From contig PDTK01000032.1 of assembly GCA_002747175.1 (NCBI GenBank), positions 1-64,000 of the forward strand: a stretch of 64,000 bases of DNA, read 5' to 3'. Below the pieces are notes generated by a model. That model worked only from the letters and a program-made list of their open reading frames with translations, was not told where the DNA came from and ran no database searches. The translations under genes and the position numbers were made by a program. Shown here piece by piece: positions 29,330-40,299 of this stretch (position 1 is its first letter; each line of letters starts with the position of its first letter). The stretch comes from Deltaproteobacteria bacterium (GTDB lineage: Bacteria > Desulfobacterota > Desulfobacteria > Desulfobacterales > Desulfosarcinaceae).

Positions 29330-30787
29330 TCAACCTCCCTTTTTTTGCTGCGCGAACGCCTTTTTCAACTGATCTCCCAAAGATCCCAACGCCTGGGACG
29401 ATCCACCGGCAAATTCCTGCCACCCACTGCTGTCAACGGCATCGCCGGTCCCAAGGGAGATTTTACGCTCTGCCGCGTTGATACCATCAATGGTCACACC
29501 AATCGTTGCACCGGGCTTGAGGGCTTCGATTTGTGAGGCTTTCTCCGAAGCGGCCAATTTGGACTTGGGCAGCAGACCGGTAATGCCGGGAGCTATATTC
29601 ACGAAAATCCCGAACCCTTCCTTTTTTTCCACTGTTCCCTGAACCTTTGCACCGATCGCGTATTTGTCCTCGATGTCCGCCCAGGGGTCACCCTCGGCAT
29701 CTTTGATGCTCAGGGATATTCGCTTGCGTTTCGAATCGAACTCCTTGACCATCACCATTACCGGATCTCCGGGGGAGACGATGTCTTCCGGGCGCATGAT
29801 CCGCCTGGTATAGCTCATTTCACTGATGTGGACCAAGCCCTCGATACCGGGAAAAAGCTCTACGAATGCACCGAAATTGGCGCAACGGGTTACCGTCCCT
29901 TTCATTTTGGTTCCTAAACGGATTCGCTGGGGTGCCTCGTCCCATGGATCGCCCATGGCCTGCTTGACGGAAAGGGATATTTTTTGAGTTCCGGGCTTGT
30001 CCCCCGTTTTGATACCCAAAACCTTGACCTGTAATTTGTCGCCGATGGCAACCACCTGTTCAGGGTTGTCCAGCCGGGTCCAGCTCAGTTCGCTGATGTG
30101 TACCAGACCCTCGACACCGGGAGCCAGCGCCACGAAAGCACCGAAAGGCATGATGCGGACCACCGTTCCCGGATACACCGCATCCGCTTGCATTTGTTCC
30201 ATAAATGCCTTGCGCTCGGTTTCCGCTTCCTCTTGAAGAATGTCGCGCCGCGAGATGACGATATTGCGGCCCTTTTCTTCAAACCGCTTGATCCGAAAAG
30301 GCAGGGTCTGACCTATATAAACGGCCGGGTCCTCAACGTAGTTCAGATCAATCTGGCTGATGGGACAAAACGCCCGATGCTTGATCACCTCCACATGGAA
30401 TCCGCCTTTGATGCCAGCAACCACCTTGCCCTCCACCGGGATTTTTTGTTCCCAGGCGTCCCGGAGCATATTCAATCCGCCAATGCCGGAAATGGCCTTC
30501 GATAGGCGGATTTCACTTTCATCCGCGGCAATGACATAAAGGTCCAGGGTATCACCTTCGGTCACGCTTACCTGGCCATCTTCATCCACCAGTTCGGACC
30601 GTTCCACCACACCATCCACTTTGGTTCCCGTATCCACGAATATACTGGAACTGCCGATGGCGATGATTTTTCCCTGAATTTTGTCTCCCACCTGGATGTT
30701 CTCGTTCATACCGGCACTGTATGATTCAAACAGGTCGGCAAAACTCTCTTCGGCCTCTGTGGCGTGCTCCTTCAAATCGTCGGTCAT
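29330..30787 (-). CDS. rpsA: S1 RNA-binding-domain protein / ribosomal protein S1
   Basis: 485 aa with several S1 repeats ([44 protein letters not shown]). Confidence 0.88.
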   Translation of the reverse strand: MTDDLKEHATEAEESFADLFESYSAGMNENIQVGDKIQGKIIAIGSSSIFVDTGTKVDGVVERSELVDEDGQVSVTEGDTLDLYVIAADESEIRLSKAISGIGGLNMLRDAWEQKIPVEGKVVAGIKGGFHVEVIKHRAFCPISQIDLNYVEDPAVYIGQTLPFRIKRFEEKGRNIVISRRDILQEEAETERKAFMEQMQADAVYPGTVVRIMPFGAFVALAPGVEGLVHISELSWTRLDNPEQVVAIGDKLQVKVLGIKTGDKPGTQKISLSVKQAMGDPWDEAPQRIRLGTKMKGTVTRCANFGAFVELFPGIEGLVHISEMSYTRRIMRPEDIVSPGDPVMVMVKEFDSKRKRISLSIKDAEGDPWADIEDKYAIGAKVQGTVEKKEGFGIFVNIAPGITGLLPKSKLAASEKASQIEALKPGATIGVTIDGINAAERKISLGTGDAVDSSGWQEFAGGSSQALGSLGDQLKKAFAQQKKGG

Positions 30788-30811
30788 GGATGTTCTCCCG
30801 GTTCAATCGTT

Positions 30812-30854
30812 CCCATCCGGAAATGGCCAATTTGCCTATTTCTAGACAGACACT
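30812..30854. repeat. repeat family B, copy B4
   Basis: cccatccggaaatggccaatttgcctatttctagacagacact. Confidence 0.88.
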
Positions 30855-30867
30855 CAATAGAAATCAG

Positions 30868-31026
30868 GTAAGCGTTCACAGGGGTACCGCATTTGCTCTT
30901 TGTTACCGGACACTTGAAGTATGCCCCATACGTCTGCGTACCCGAAGCCGCGCATCTACGTTCGCCCTGTAAACGTTTACCGGCTGTGCTTTACAGGTAT
31001 TGACTGCTTCTACCCCGTGAACAGGC
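30868..31026. repeat. repeat family A, copy A3
   Basis: gtaagcgttcacaggggtaccgcatttgctctttgttaccgg...gtaaacgtttaccggctgtgctttacaggtattgactgcttctaccccgtgaacaggcac. Confidence 0.9.
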
Positions 31027-31195
31027 ACGAAATCAGTGGCAACTTCACCAGAAATTGCCCGCTTTTGCAAGCCTATTGTCAGCCCGCGTAGCGCAAGGAA
31101 CATTTTATGTTCTTTATATCAAGAAAAAAATAAAAATGATAAAATAAGTGGTTACAAACAGTCATTTTTTTATGCAACCATGGGGGATCGACAAC

Positions 31196-32161
31196 ATGAA
31201 CGAACATGAATTTTCCCCGCATTTCTACCGTCAGGCGGACATGCTTGCCAACCGTGTAAAGAAAAAATTCAAACATCTGCGCAAACGCTTTGCCAGGCAA
31301 CACATCGAGGTTTTCCGATTATATGACTGGGACATCCCCGAAATCCGGGCGGTGGTTGACTGGTATGGCGGACACCTGGTTATCGGGGAGTACATGCGGC
31401 GCCAATCTGTACCCGAATGGTTGCCCATGATGGCGCGGGCAGTGGCTGAGGCACTGTCGGTTCCCCAGAGCAAGGTGCATCTCAAGGCTCGCCGAGCGGG
31501 ACATCTCGATGGCAAGCGCTATGAACGCATCGATTACACGGATAAAAAAATCATTCTGCGTGAACGGGACCTTCGGTTTCTGGTGAATCCATACGATTAT
31601 GTCGATACCGGCCTGTTTTCCGATCATCGCAACACCCGCGAATTGATCAGAACCATGGCATCGGGCAAAACCTTCCTCAACCTGTATTGCTACACCGCCT
31701 CCTTTTCCTGTTACGCCGCCAAGGGCGGTGCCCGCAGCACCACGTCTGTAGACCGCTCGGAAAACACCCTTTTGTGGGCACGCGAGAACTTTTCCATCAA
31801 CGGTATCGACATGGATACCAATCGCCTGGTTCATGCCCACACGTTCGATTTTCTAAAACGCGCCAGAGACAAAGGCCTGCATTTCGATCTGGCCGTCGTC
31901 GATCCCCCCTCCTATTCCACCACCAAAACGCGAGACCTGTTTTTTGACATCGTCCGGGATCACCCGCGGCTGTTGTCGGAGGTCATTTGTTTGATGAAAC
32001 CCGGCGCCACCCTCTTTTTTTCAACCAACCACCAGGGGTTCGAACCACATCTGGATGGATTGAATGTTTCGACCGCCATCGAAATCACCGACCGCACCAT
32101 TCCCGAAGATTATGCGCACAAACGCAAAACCATCCATCGCTGTTGGCGTATAACCGTCTGA
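31196..32161 (+). CDS. class I SAM-dependent rRNA methyltransferase (RlmI-like)
   Basis: FLNLYCYTASFSCYAAKGGARSTTSVDRSENTLLWARENF; FDLAVVDPPSYS. Confidence 0.88.
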   Translation: MNEHEFSPHFYRQADMLANRVKKKFKHLRKRFARQHIEVFRLYDWDIPEIRAVVDWYGGHLVIGEYMRRQSVPEWLPMMARAVAEALSVPQSKVHLKARRAGHLDGKRYERIDYTDKKIILRERDLRFLVNPYDYVDTGLFSDHRNTRELIRTMASGKTFLNLYCYTASFSCYAAKGGARSTTSVDRSENTLLWARENFSINGIDMDTNRLVHAHTFDFLKRARDKGLHFDLAVVDPPSYSTTKTRDLFFDIVRDHPRLLSEVICLMKPGATLFFSTNHQGFEPHLDGLNVSTAIEITDRTIPEDYAHKRKTIHRCWRITV

Positions 32162-32201
32162 AACCAGAAAATTGGTATCATACACAAAACCGCAGACTGG
32201 A

Positions 32202-32265
32202 CCCCAACCTTGCAAAAGCCGGAGCGTCAGAGCCAAGGCCCAAGAGCGAAGCGGTAGCACTTTTT
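32202..32265. repeat. repeat family D, copy D2
   Basis: ccccaaccttgcaaaagccggagcgtcagagccaaggcccaagagcgaagcggtagcacttt. Confidence 0.75.
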
Positions 32266-32324
32266 CACCAGATACGATTTACCATTGACAAACAAAGGGG
32301 TCTGATCTAACACATCAATATACT

Positions 32325-32340
32325 GACTGATCGTTCGTTC
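32325..32340. promoter_or_regulatory. candidate TetR-family operator
   Basis: Imperfect palindrome GACTGATCGTTCGTTC ~195 bp upstream of the TetR gene. Confidence 0.25.
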
Positions 32341-32534
32341 GGATTCTTCCCAGGACACCGCCTTTATACAATATTTTCAACTGAATTGAGCAGCAGTTAG
32401 CCGTTAGCTATTCGCAAAAGGATTCCGGTTCGTTAACGAAAAGCATGACGCCACCCGTCGGGCTTAACCCAGATTTCTTGTAATTATCTGAAACAAAAGA
32501 GCTAATCGCTTATTTTGGGTCTCAATAAACTTCA

Positions 32535-33182
32535 ATGGTTCGGAGAAAAGTGAAAAAACAACGAATTCCAACCCAGGTCAAAAATCAGGCATTGGTGGCT
32601 CAACGCCGCCGGCAGATCGTGGACGCATCCGTGAATTTATTCATCGAAAATGGATTTCACAAAACCACCACCCGTCAGATCGCCAGCGCCAGCGGCATCT
32701 CCATTGGATCGCTTTACGAGTATATCTCCACCAAGGAAGATGTGCTCTACCTGGTATGTGACGCGATACATGCCGAAATCGAACAGGGTGTGGCAGAGGC
32801 CATACACCGGGTCCAAAACGGCAAGAATCCGCTGGCCGAAGTCATTCGGGAATATTTTATGGTATGCCGTCGCATGAGCGATCACATTTTGCTGATTTAC
32901 CAGGAGACCCAATCCCTTCCCGCTAAATGGCAGCGTGTCGTCCTGGAGAATGAAATTCGTATTACCGGAATTTTCACCGGGGTCCTGGCCAAACTGACCA
33001 AAACCGGGGACCTTGCACGTATTGCTCCGAGGCGCTTGGAACTGGTAGCCCACAACATTGCTGTTCTGGGGCACATGTGGACGTTCAGACGCTGGTTCCT
33101 TGCCAACCATTACAGCATTGACGAATATGTCGATTTTCAAACCCGCAGCATCCTGGGAATGTGTAAAGAAAATGCAGTGTAA
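32535..33182 (+). CDS. TetR/AcrR family transcriptional regulator
   Basis: RRQIVDASVNLFIENGFHKTTTRQIASASGISIGSLYEYISTKEDVLY. Confidence 0.94.
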   Translation: MVRRKVKKQRIPTQVKNQALVAQRRRQIVDASVNLFIENGFHKTTTRQIASASGISIGSLYEYISTKEDVLYLVCDAIHAEIEQGVAEAIHRVQNGKNPLAEVIREYFMVCRRMSDHILLIYQETQSLPAKWQRVVLENEIRITGIFTGVLAKLTKTGDLARIAPRRLELVAHNIAVLGHMWTFRRWFLANHYSIDEYVDFQTRSILGMCKENAV

Positions 33183-33252
33183 ACCCCATGGTAGCATACA
33201 AAATGCGAAAGTTATCGTTAATATTTGAAATAATAATTACAGTAAATTAAAC

Positions 33253-33269
33253 CTCGGGCTATGCCCGAG
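33253..33269. terminator. short perfect hairpin between tetR and acyl-CoA dehydrogenase genes
   Basis: CTCGGGC-TAT-GCCCGAG. Confidence 0.35.
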
Positions 33270-33318
33270 CGGCCCGAAGGGAAATCAAAGGTTGTTTTAT
33301 CAATTCAGGAGGGGCGGA

Positions 33319-34473
33319 ATGAATTTTGAATTCAGCAAAACCCAGAAAGACATTCAAAAAGCGGTAAGGGATTTCGTGAAGGGCGAATTCGACAAGGAAC
33401 TGGCTTACGAACTGGAAAAGAAACACGAATTTCCTCGCAAAATCTGGAAAAAAGCCTGTGAACTGGGTCTCATCGGCCTCCATTTCCCGGAAAAATATTC
33501 CGGTCAGGGTCTCGGGTCGCTGGAAGCGATCATCGTGGTGGAAGAATTGTGCCGCGGCGATTCGACCATCGGTAGCGCCATTGCGCTCGCCCCGTTTGCG
33601 TCCGAAATCATCATGCATTACGGCTCCGACGAGCAGAAAGAGAAGTACCTGCCGGCCGTGGCCGAGGGAGAAATGCTCTCCGCCGGCGCCTTCACCGAAC
33701 CGGATCACGGATCGGACATTACCGATATGAATACCACGGCCGTCAAGGACGGTGACATGTGGGTGGTCAACGGTGGTAAAACGTTCATCACCAACGGCGG
33801 GCTGGCCGGATTTTACAACGTGTTGTGTCAGACCGATCCCGACGCCGATCCCGGGTATCGCGGCCAGAGCCTGATTCTGGTGGAGGCCGACCGCCAAGGC
33901 GTGTTCACCGCCGACGTGGGCGACAAAATGGGCATCCGTATGATGGCCACCGCCGAAGTGACTTTCAAGGATGTCCGCGTGCCCCTGAAAAATCTCATCG
34001 GCGAAGCGGGCAAGGGATTTTATCACGTCCTGCACTTTTTCGACGAAAGCCGCATTCAGATTGCCGCCCAGGCCCTGGGAACAGCCCAGGGAGCCTACGA
34101 CCGGGCGCTGGCTTACGTGAAACAGCGCGAACAGTTCGGCCAAAAAATCGCCCAATTCCAGGTCACCCGGCACAAGCTGGCGGACATGGCCACCAAAATC
34201 GAGTTGGCGCGCCTGATTACCTACAAGGCCGCCTGGAACTTCGATCAGGGCCGCATTGATCCCAAACTGACATCCATGGCCAAGATGTACGCAGCCCGCA
34301 CCGCAGTGGAAGTGGCTGACGAAGCGATCCAACTGCTGGGCGGATACGGTTACATGACCGAATACGAAGTCGAGCGCTTTTACCGCGACGCCAAAATCAC
34401 CGAGATCTATGAAGGAACCAAAGAGATCCAGAAAAACACCATCGCCGGCGCCCTGATCGGCAAATTGAAGTAA
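33319..34473 (+). CDS. acyl-CoA dehydrogenase
   Basis: MNFEFSKTQKDIQKAVRDFVKGEF; SAGAFTEPDHGSDI; QLLGGYGYMTEYEVERFYRDAKITEIYEGTKEIQ. Confidence 0.96.
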   Translation: MNFEFSKTQKDIQKAVRDFVKGEFDKELAYELEKKHEFPRKIWKKACELGLIGLHFPEKYSGQGLGSLEAIIVVEELCRGDSTIGSAIALAPFASEIIMHYGSDEQKEKYLPAVAEGEMLSAGAFTEPDHGSDITDMNTTAVKDGDMWVVNGGKTFITNGGLAGFYNVLCQTDPDADPGYRGQSLILVEADRQGVFTADVGDKMGIRMMATAEVTFKDVRVPLKNLIGEAGKGFYHVLHFFDESRIQIAAQALGTAQGAYDRALAYVKQREQFGQKIAQFQVTRHKLADMATKIELARLITYKAAWNFDQGRIDPKLTSMAKMYAARTAVEVADEAIQLLGGYGYMTEYEVERFYRDAKITEIYEGTKEIQKNTIAGALIGKLK

Positions 34474-34474
34474 A

Positions 34475-34503
34475 GGCATTTCAAATTTGAGATCTGAAAT
34501 GCC
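34475..34503. terminator. 9-bp perfect hairpin after acyl-CoA dehydrogenase
   Basis: GGCATTTCA-N11-TGAAATGCC. Confidence 0.35.
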
Positions 34504-34714
34504 GCTTCTTTCCGGAAGGCCCCCTGCCTGTCGTCTCCAAAACGCCTTCCGGGGTACCCATCAACAACGCTTCGTTGATGCTGCGGCCTGAGCCCAGGGC
34601 ACGCCCCACAATGCCGCTTTCATCTATGTCCGCCGGGCAATCACCGGCTTGGAGCGGACACGGGAAGGCCACTGGCCCGGCGGCCGGCAACCAAGATCAG
34701 CCACAGGAGGACGC

Positions 34715-37700
34715 ATGAACGACACAATTCAGACATACCGACCCCAAAACAACATCCGGGTCGTCACCGCCACATCGCTGTTTGACGGCCACGATGCCTC
34801 CATCAATATTTTCCGTCGCATTTTGCAGCGCACCGGGGTGGAGGTAATCCATCTGGGTCATAATCGTGCGGTCAAAGAGATCGTGGATGCAGCCATCCAG
34901 GAAGACGTCCAGGGTATCGCCATATCCAGCTACCAGGGTGGCCACATCGAATTTTTCAGGTACATGATCGATCTGCTCAAAGAGGACGGCGCCCCCCATA
35001 TCAAGGTTTTCGGCGGTGGCGGCGGCGTTATCGTTCCCGAAGAAATCAGGGCGTTGGAAGCCTATGGTGTGGCCAAAATATATTCGCCCGAAGACGGCAC
35101 CCGCATGGGTTTGCAGGGCATTATCAACCACATGGTCGAAACCATGGATTTCTCCCGTGCCGATCAGGCTGCCCTGGGTCTCTCAGACCTGACCCCGGAC
35201 AACAAACTGCGCATAGCCAACATCATCACTTCCCTGGAGCAGGCCAAGGCCAAAAAAAACGGATACCTGGCCGAATTCCGCCAGGAACTCAAAAAAAAAA
35301 TCGGGGACCGCAAGGTGCCGGTCATCGGTATCACCGGTACCGGCGGCGCAGGGAAATCATCCCTGACCGACGAACTGATCCTGCGCCTGCTCCATGATCT
35401 CAAGGATATCCGCATCGCCATCATCAGCGCGGATCCATCCCGCCGCAAGACCGGTGGGGCTCTCCTGGGCGACCGCATCCGCATGAACGCCATCGGCAGC
35501 CCCCGGGTATACATGCGCTCCATCGCCACCCGGCGCTCCCACACGGAGATTCCCGAGGCCATGGGCGAGGTGTTGAATGTGGCCAAGGCCGCTGGCTACG
35601 ACCTGGTTATCGCCGAGACGGCCGGTATCGGCCAGGGAGATTCGCATATTATCGATCTGGTGGACGTGGCCGTGTACGTCATGACCAGCGATTTCGGGGC
35701 GGCATCACAGCTGGAAAAAATCGATATGCTGGATTTCGCCGATCTGGTGGTGGTCAACAAGTTCGAAAAGCGCGGCGGCGAAGATGCCGTGCGTGACGTT
35801 CGCAAGCAGGTGCAGCGCAACCGGGAGGTTTTCGACAAGATGCCGGAGGATATGCCGGTTTACGGTACCATCGCCTCCAAATTCAACGACGATGGGGTCA
35901 CCGCCTTGTACCATGCACTGCTGGACACCATCGGGGAAAAAACCGGAGTCGTTTTCGAATCTAGCCTGCCGCGGAGCGACACCAAGCAGTCCACTTCCAA
36001 AACCATCATCATTCCACCGGAACGCACGCGTTATCTGTCCGAGATCGCAGAAACGGTGAGAAATTATCACCGCGAGACCCAAAATCAGGCCGATGCCATG
36101 CGACGGGTCTGGCACCTGGAGGAAACGGCCAAAAGGGTGGGCGGCAGCGATCTCGCCAATGATGCGGCCGAATTGCTGGACCGCCTCAAGAACGAAATCG
36201 CAACGGCACGGGAAGCCCTGGACGACGAGACCGAAAAACTGGTCACCCAATGGGAAAAAACCAAGGCGGATTATTCGGGCGACGAACTGGTTTACACGGT
36301 GCGCGGCAGAAAGATTCGTGTACCGCTATATTCCGAGTCCCTCGCCCACCAGAAAATCCCCAAGATATCCCTGCCGCGTTATTCGGATCCCGGGGAAATT
36401 TACAATTGGATGCGCAGAGAGAATCTGCCGGGTTTCTTTCCCTTTACCGCCGGTGTTTTTCCCATGAAACGGGTGGGTGAGGACCCCACACGCATGTTCG
36501 CCGGTGAGGGCGATCCGGCCCGCACCAACGAACGATTCAAACTGCTGTCCGCCAACAGTGATGCCAAACGCTTGTCCACAGCCTTCGATTCGGTGACCCT
36601 TTACGGCTACGATCCGGATCGGCGACCGGATATTTACGGCAAAGTGGGCAATTCTGGTGTGAGCGTCTGCTCTCTGGACGATGTCAAGGTGCTATACGGC
36701 GGTTTCGAGCTGTGCGCCCCCACCACCTCGGTCTCCATGACCATCAACGGACCGGCGCCCATCATGCTGGCCATGTTCCTCAACGCGGCCGTCGACCAGC
36801 AGGTGGATAAATATGCTGCGGAGAAGGGCCGCCGGCCGTCTGCGGATGAATATGAAAACATCAAAACCATGGTATTGGAGAATGTGCGCGGTACCGTGCA
36901 GGCCGATATCCTCAAGGAGGACCAGGGTCAGAATACCTGCATTTTCTCGATCGATTTCGCCCTGAGAATGATGGGCGATATCCAGGAATACTTCATCGAA
37001 AAAAATGTTCGCAATTTCTACTCGGTGTCCATCTCCGGGTACCACATTGCCGAGGCCGGCGCCAATCCCATCAGTCAACTGGCCTTCACACTGGCCAACG
37101 GATTTACCTATCTGGAATACTACCTGTCCAGGGGTATGCCCCTGGACAGCTTCGCCCCCAATCTGTCCTTCTTTTTTTCCAACGGCATGGATCCGGAATA
37201 TACGGTGATTGGCCGGGTGGCCCGCCGCATCTGGGCCATTGCCCTGCGTGAAAAATACGGCGCTTCGGTGCGCAGCCAGATGCTGAAATATCATGTGCAG
37301 ACCTCGGGCCGCAGCCTGCACAGCCAGGACATCCAGTTCAACGACATTCGTACCACCTTGCAGGCTTTGTGTGCCATTTACGACAACGCCCAGAGCCTGC
37401 ATACCAATGCCTTCGATGAGGCCATTACCACGCCCACGGAGGAATCGGTGCGCCGGGCACTGGCCATTCAGTTGATCATCAACCGTGAATGGGGACTGGC
37501 CAAAAACGAGAACCCCTACCAAGGCAGCTTCATCGTCGACGACCTCACCGATTTGGTCGAAGCTGCCGTACTCATGGAATACGACAGACTCACCAGCCGC
37601 GGCGGCGTACTGGGTGCCATGGAAACTGGCTACCAGCGCAGCAAAATCCAGGAAGAGTCCATGTATTATGAGACACTGAAACATACCGGTGAGTATCCCA

Positions 37701-38002
37701 TCGTGGGCGTCAACACCTTCCGGGATCCGCACACCGAAAGCGACGTGATGACCGAAGGGGCATCGTGTATCGACCTGGCCCGTGCCACCACCGAGGAAAA
37801 GGAGTCCCAGCTCAATCGCCTGGAGGCTTTCCACCAGCGCAACCGGGACCACTCCGCCGATGCCCTGGCAAAATTGCAGAAAGTGGCGCTTTCAGGCGGA
37901 AATATTTTTGCAGAGTTGATGGAAACCGTTAAAACCTGTAGCTTGGGACAGATTACGGGTGCTTTGTATGATGTGGGGGGGCAATACAGGCGAAATATGT
38001 AA
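34715..38002 (+). CDS. icmF: fused acyl-CoA mutase / G-protein chaperone (IcmF-type), adenosylcobalamin-dependent
   Basis: 1095 aa: B12-binding domain, GTPase P-loop [16 protein letters not shown], mutase domain [32 protein letters not shown]. Confidence 0.95.
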   Translation: MNDTIQTYRPQNNIRVVTATSLFDGHDASINIFRRILQRTGVEVIHLGHNRAVKEIVDAAIQEDVQGIAISSYQGGHIEFFRYMIDLLKEDGAPHIKVFGGGGGVIVPEEIRALEAYGVAKIYSPEDGTRMGLQGIINHMVETMDFSRADQAALGLSDLTPDNKLRIANIITSLEQAKAKKNGYLAEFRQELKKKIGDRKVPVIGITGTGGAGKSSLTDELILRLLHDLKDIRIAIISADPSRRKTGGALLGDRIRMNAIGSPRVYMRSIATRRSHTEIPEAMGEVLNVAKAAGYDLVIAETAGIGQGDSHIIDLVDVAVYVMTSDFGAASQLEKIDMLDFADLVVVNKFEKRGGEDAVRDVRKQVQRNREVFDKMPEDMPVYGTIASKFNDDGVTALYHALLDTIGEKTGVVFESSLPRSDTKQSTSKTIIIPPERTRYLSEIAETVRNYHRETQNQADAMRRVWHLEETAKRVGGSDLANDAAELLDRLKNEIATAREALDDETEKLVTQWEKTKADYSGDELVYTVRGRKIRVPLYSESLAHQKIPKISLPRYSDPGEIYNWMRRENLPGFFPFTAGVFPMKRVGEDPTRMFAGEGDPARTNERFKLLSANSDAKRLSTAFDSVTLYGYDPDRRPDIYGKVGNSGVSVCSLDDVKVLYGGFELCAPTTSVSMTINGPAPIMLAMFLNAAVDQQVDKYAAEKGRRPSADEYENIKTMVLENVRGTVQADILKEDQGQNTCIFSIDFALRMMGDIQEYFIEKNVRNFYSVSISGYHIAEAGANPISQLAFTLANGFTYLEYYLSRGMPLDSFAPNLSFFFSNGMDPEYTVIGRVARRIWAIALREKYGASVRSQMLKYHVQTSGRSLHSQDIQFNDIRTTLQALCAIYDNAQSLHTNAFDEAITTPTEESVRRALAIQLIINREWGLAKNENPYQGSFIVDDLTDLVEAAVLMEYDRLTSRGGVLGAMETGYQRSKIQEESMYYETLKHTGEYPIVGVNTFRDPHTESDVMTEGASCIDLARATTEEKESQLNRLEAFHQRNRDHSADALAKLQKVALSGGNIFAELMETVKTCSLGQITGALYDVGGQYRRNM

Positions 38003-38073
38003 AATTGTTGACCCTGCCGCCCTGATTCTTGGATTCTCATACCTTGAAATTCTTTATTCACCAGGAGGCAAAC

Positions 38074-39249
38074 ATGCAAGAAGCAGTTATCGTCAGCGCC
38101 GTAAGAACACCCCTGGGCAGTTTCAACGGGAGCCTGGCCGGTATCGGTGCGACGGATCTGGGCGCTATCGTCATCGAGGAAGCCATCCGGCGGGCCGGTA
38201 TCGAAAAAAAACAAGTCAACGAAGTGGTCATGGGGCAGGTGCTCCCCTGCGGCTACGGCCAGAATCCGGCCAAACAGGCGGCCGTCAAAGCCGGCATGCC
38301 CTGGGAGGCGGAATGCATTACGGTGAACAAGGTATGCGGTTCAGCCCTCAAAACCGTCATGCTGGCAGCCCAGGCCATCCAAGTGGGCGATGCCGATGTG
38401 GTCGTGGCCGGTGGTATGGAGAATATGAGCATGGCGCCCTACTACCTGGAAAAGGCGCGTTGGGGCTACCGCATGGGACCCGGCCAGCTCCAGGACTCAA
38501 TGATCCATGACGGCTTGTGGGATATCGTCAACGATTTTCACATGGGCATATCCAACGAGTTGTGCTCCGAGCGCTATGCGATCAGTCGGGAAGACCAGGA
38601 CCGCTACGCTGCCGAATCCTACCGACGAACCCTGTCCGCGATCGAGAGCGGGCGTTTCGACGAACAGATCGTTCCCGTATCCATTCCCCAGCGCAAAGGT
38701 GCCCCCAAGATTTTCGACAAAGATGAATGCCCTCGGAACACACCCTACGAAACCCTTGCCAAAATGCGGCCGGCCTTCAAAAAAAATGGCGTCGGCACCG
38801 CCGGTAACGCCTCCATCATCAGCGACGGTGCTGCCGCCGTGGTGGTGATGTCCCGGGAAAAGGCCGAGGCCCTGGGCTGTAAGGTGATGGCCACCATCGG
38901 GGCCCAGGCCTCCTGCGGCATCGACATGAAATATGTACTGGTGGCGCCGATTTGGGCCATTCCCAAATGCCTGGAGAAAGAAGGCATCGGCATCGACGAT
39001 GTGGATCTGTACGAAATCAATGAAGCCTTTTCCGGATCCACCGTTTCCGTAATGAAAGAATTGGGGCTCACCGCAGAAAAAACCAATACCAACGGCGGCA
39101 GCGTGGCCATCGGCCATCCAATTGGTGCCAGCGGGTGCCGGGTACTGGTAACCTTGCTATATGAAATGATCCGCCAGGACAAAAAAACCGGTTTGGCATC
39201 GCTCTGCCTGGGCGGGGGGGAAGCAGTGGCCATGCTCGTCAAACGTTGA
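38074..39249 (+). CDS. acetyl-CoA acetyltransferase (thiolase)
   Basis: NKVCGSALKTVMLAAQAI; NEAFSGSTVSVMKELGL; NGGSVAIGHPIGASGCRVLVTL. Confidence 0.95.
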   Translation: MQEAVIVSAVRTPLGSFNGSLAGIGATDLGAIVIEEAIRRAGIEKKQVNEVVMGQVLPCGYGQNPAKQAAVKAGMPWEAECITVNKVCGSALKTVMLAAQAIQVGDADVVVAGGMENMSMAPYYLEKARWGYRMGPGQLQDSMIHDGLWDIVNDFHMGISNELCSERYAISREDQDRYAAESYRRTLSAIESGRFDEQIVPVSIPQRKGAPKIFDKDECPRNTPYETLAKMRPAFKKNGVGTAGNASIISDGAAAVVVMSREKAEALGCKVMATIGAQASCGIDMKYVLVAPIWAIPKCLEKEGIGIDDVDLYEINEAFSGSTVSVMKELGLTAEKTNTNGGSVAIGHPIGASGCRVLVTLLYEMIRQDKKTGLASLCLGGGEAVAMLVKR

Positions 39250-39288
39250 CCATCGATGGCGATCAGAACCGGTCGTTCAAAGCTGTCA

Positions 39289-39388
39289 ACCCCATGGTTA
39301 CATAAAAAAGGGATCGCAGTAAAGTGCTGCGACTTCACCTCTGGCGCCTTGGCTCTGAGGGCCTCCGGATTTTGCAACGCTGGGGTTA
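39289..39388. repeat. repeat family D, copy D3 (inverted orientation)
   Basis: ccccatggttacataaaaaagggatcgcagtaaagtgctgcgacttcacctctggcgccttggctctgagggcctccggattttgcaacgctgggg. Confidence 0.8.
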
Positions 39389-39436
39389 AATGAAAGAGAA
39401 ACCAACGGGCTAAAAAACAAAGAAATGGAGTGAAAA

Positions 39437-40285
39437 ATGGAAATCAAGACCTTCGGCGTGATTGGAAGTGGACAGATGGGCAACGGCATTGCCCAGGTGG
39501 CGGCCACCGCCGGCCTCAACGTGATCATGAGTGACATCAAAATCGAATTGGCCGAAAAGGGACTGGCCAATATCACCAAAATTCTCACCAAAAATATGGA
39601 CAAAGGCAAAATCAGCGCCGAAGACAAGGATGCCATCCTGGGGCGCATCAAGATCACTGCCAATATTCAGGACATGGCCGATGCAGACTTCGTGGTCGAA
39701 GCCGCCACGGAAAACGAAACCATTAAATTCCAAATCTTCAAAGATTTGAACGAAATCTGCAAACCAGAAGTGATCCTTTCCACCAATACCTCATCGATTC
39801 CCATCGGCCGCATCGCCGCCCAAACGAGCCGGCCGGAAAAGGTCATTGGTATGCACTTCATGAACCCGGTTCCGGTGATGAAGCTGGTAGAGGTAATCCG
39901 CGGCCTGGCTACCTCCGATGAAACCTTCCAGACCACCTGGGATTTGTCTGAAAAATTCGGCAAAACACCGGCCCTGGCCAACGATTTCCCCGGATTCATC
40001 GCCAACCGAATCCTCTTGCCCATGATCAACGAGGCCGTTTACGCCCTCTATCATGGAGTTGGAACCCGCGAAGATATCGACACGGTCATGAAGCTGGGCA
40101 TGAATCATCCCATGGGCCCTCTGGCTTTGGCCGACCTGATCGGCCTGGATACCTGCCTGGCCATCATGGAGACCCTTTACAACGGTTTCAAGGATTCCAA
40201 ATACCGGCCCTGTCCGCTGTTGAGAAAATATGTGGAAGCCGGATGGCTGGGGCGCAAGACCGGCCGCGGATTTTACGCGTATTGA
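39437..40285 (+). CDS. 3-hydroxybutyryl-CoA dehydrogenase
   Basis: KTFGVIGSGQMGNGIAQVAATAGLNVIMSDI; STNTSSIPIGRIA; GMHFMNPVPVMKLVEVI. Confidence 0.95.
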   Translation: MEIKTFGVIGSGQMGNGIAQVAATAGLNVIMSDIKIELAEKGLANITKILTKNMDKGKISAEDKDAILGRIKITANIQDMADADFVVEAATENETIKFQIFKDLNEICKPEVILSTNTSSIPIGRIAAQTSRPEKVIGMHFMNPVPVMKLVEVIRGLATSDETFQTTWDLSEKFGKTPALANDFPGFIANRILLPMINEAVYALYHGVGTREDIDTVMKLGMNHPMGPLALADLIGLDTCLAIMETLYNGFKDSKYRPCPLLRKYVEAGWLGRKTGRGFYAY

Positions 40286-40299
40286 ACAGGAGGAAAGCC

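Noticed and set aside
33259-34479. 406-aa minus-strand ORF
   Set aside because: Exact mirror of the acyl-CoA dehydrogenase gene.
34481-34690. 69-aa minus-strand ORF between acyl-CoA dehydrogenase and icmF genes
   Set aside because: Somewhat protein-like ([20 protein letters not shown]) but opposite to flanking genes and without a recognisable family; not enough support.
36692-37852. 386-aa minus-strand ORF
   Set aside because: Mirror frame of icmF.
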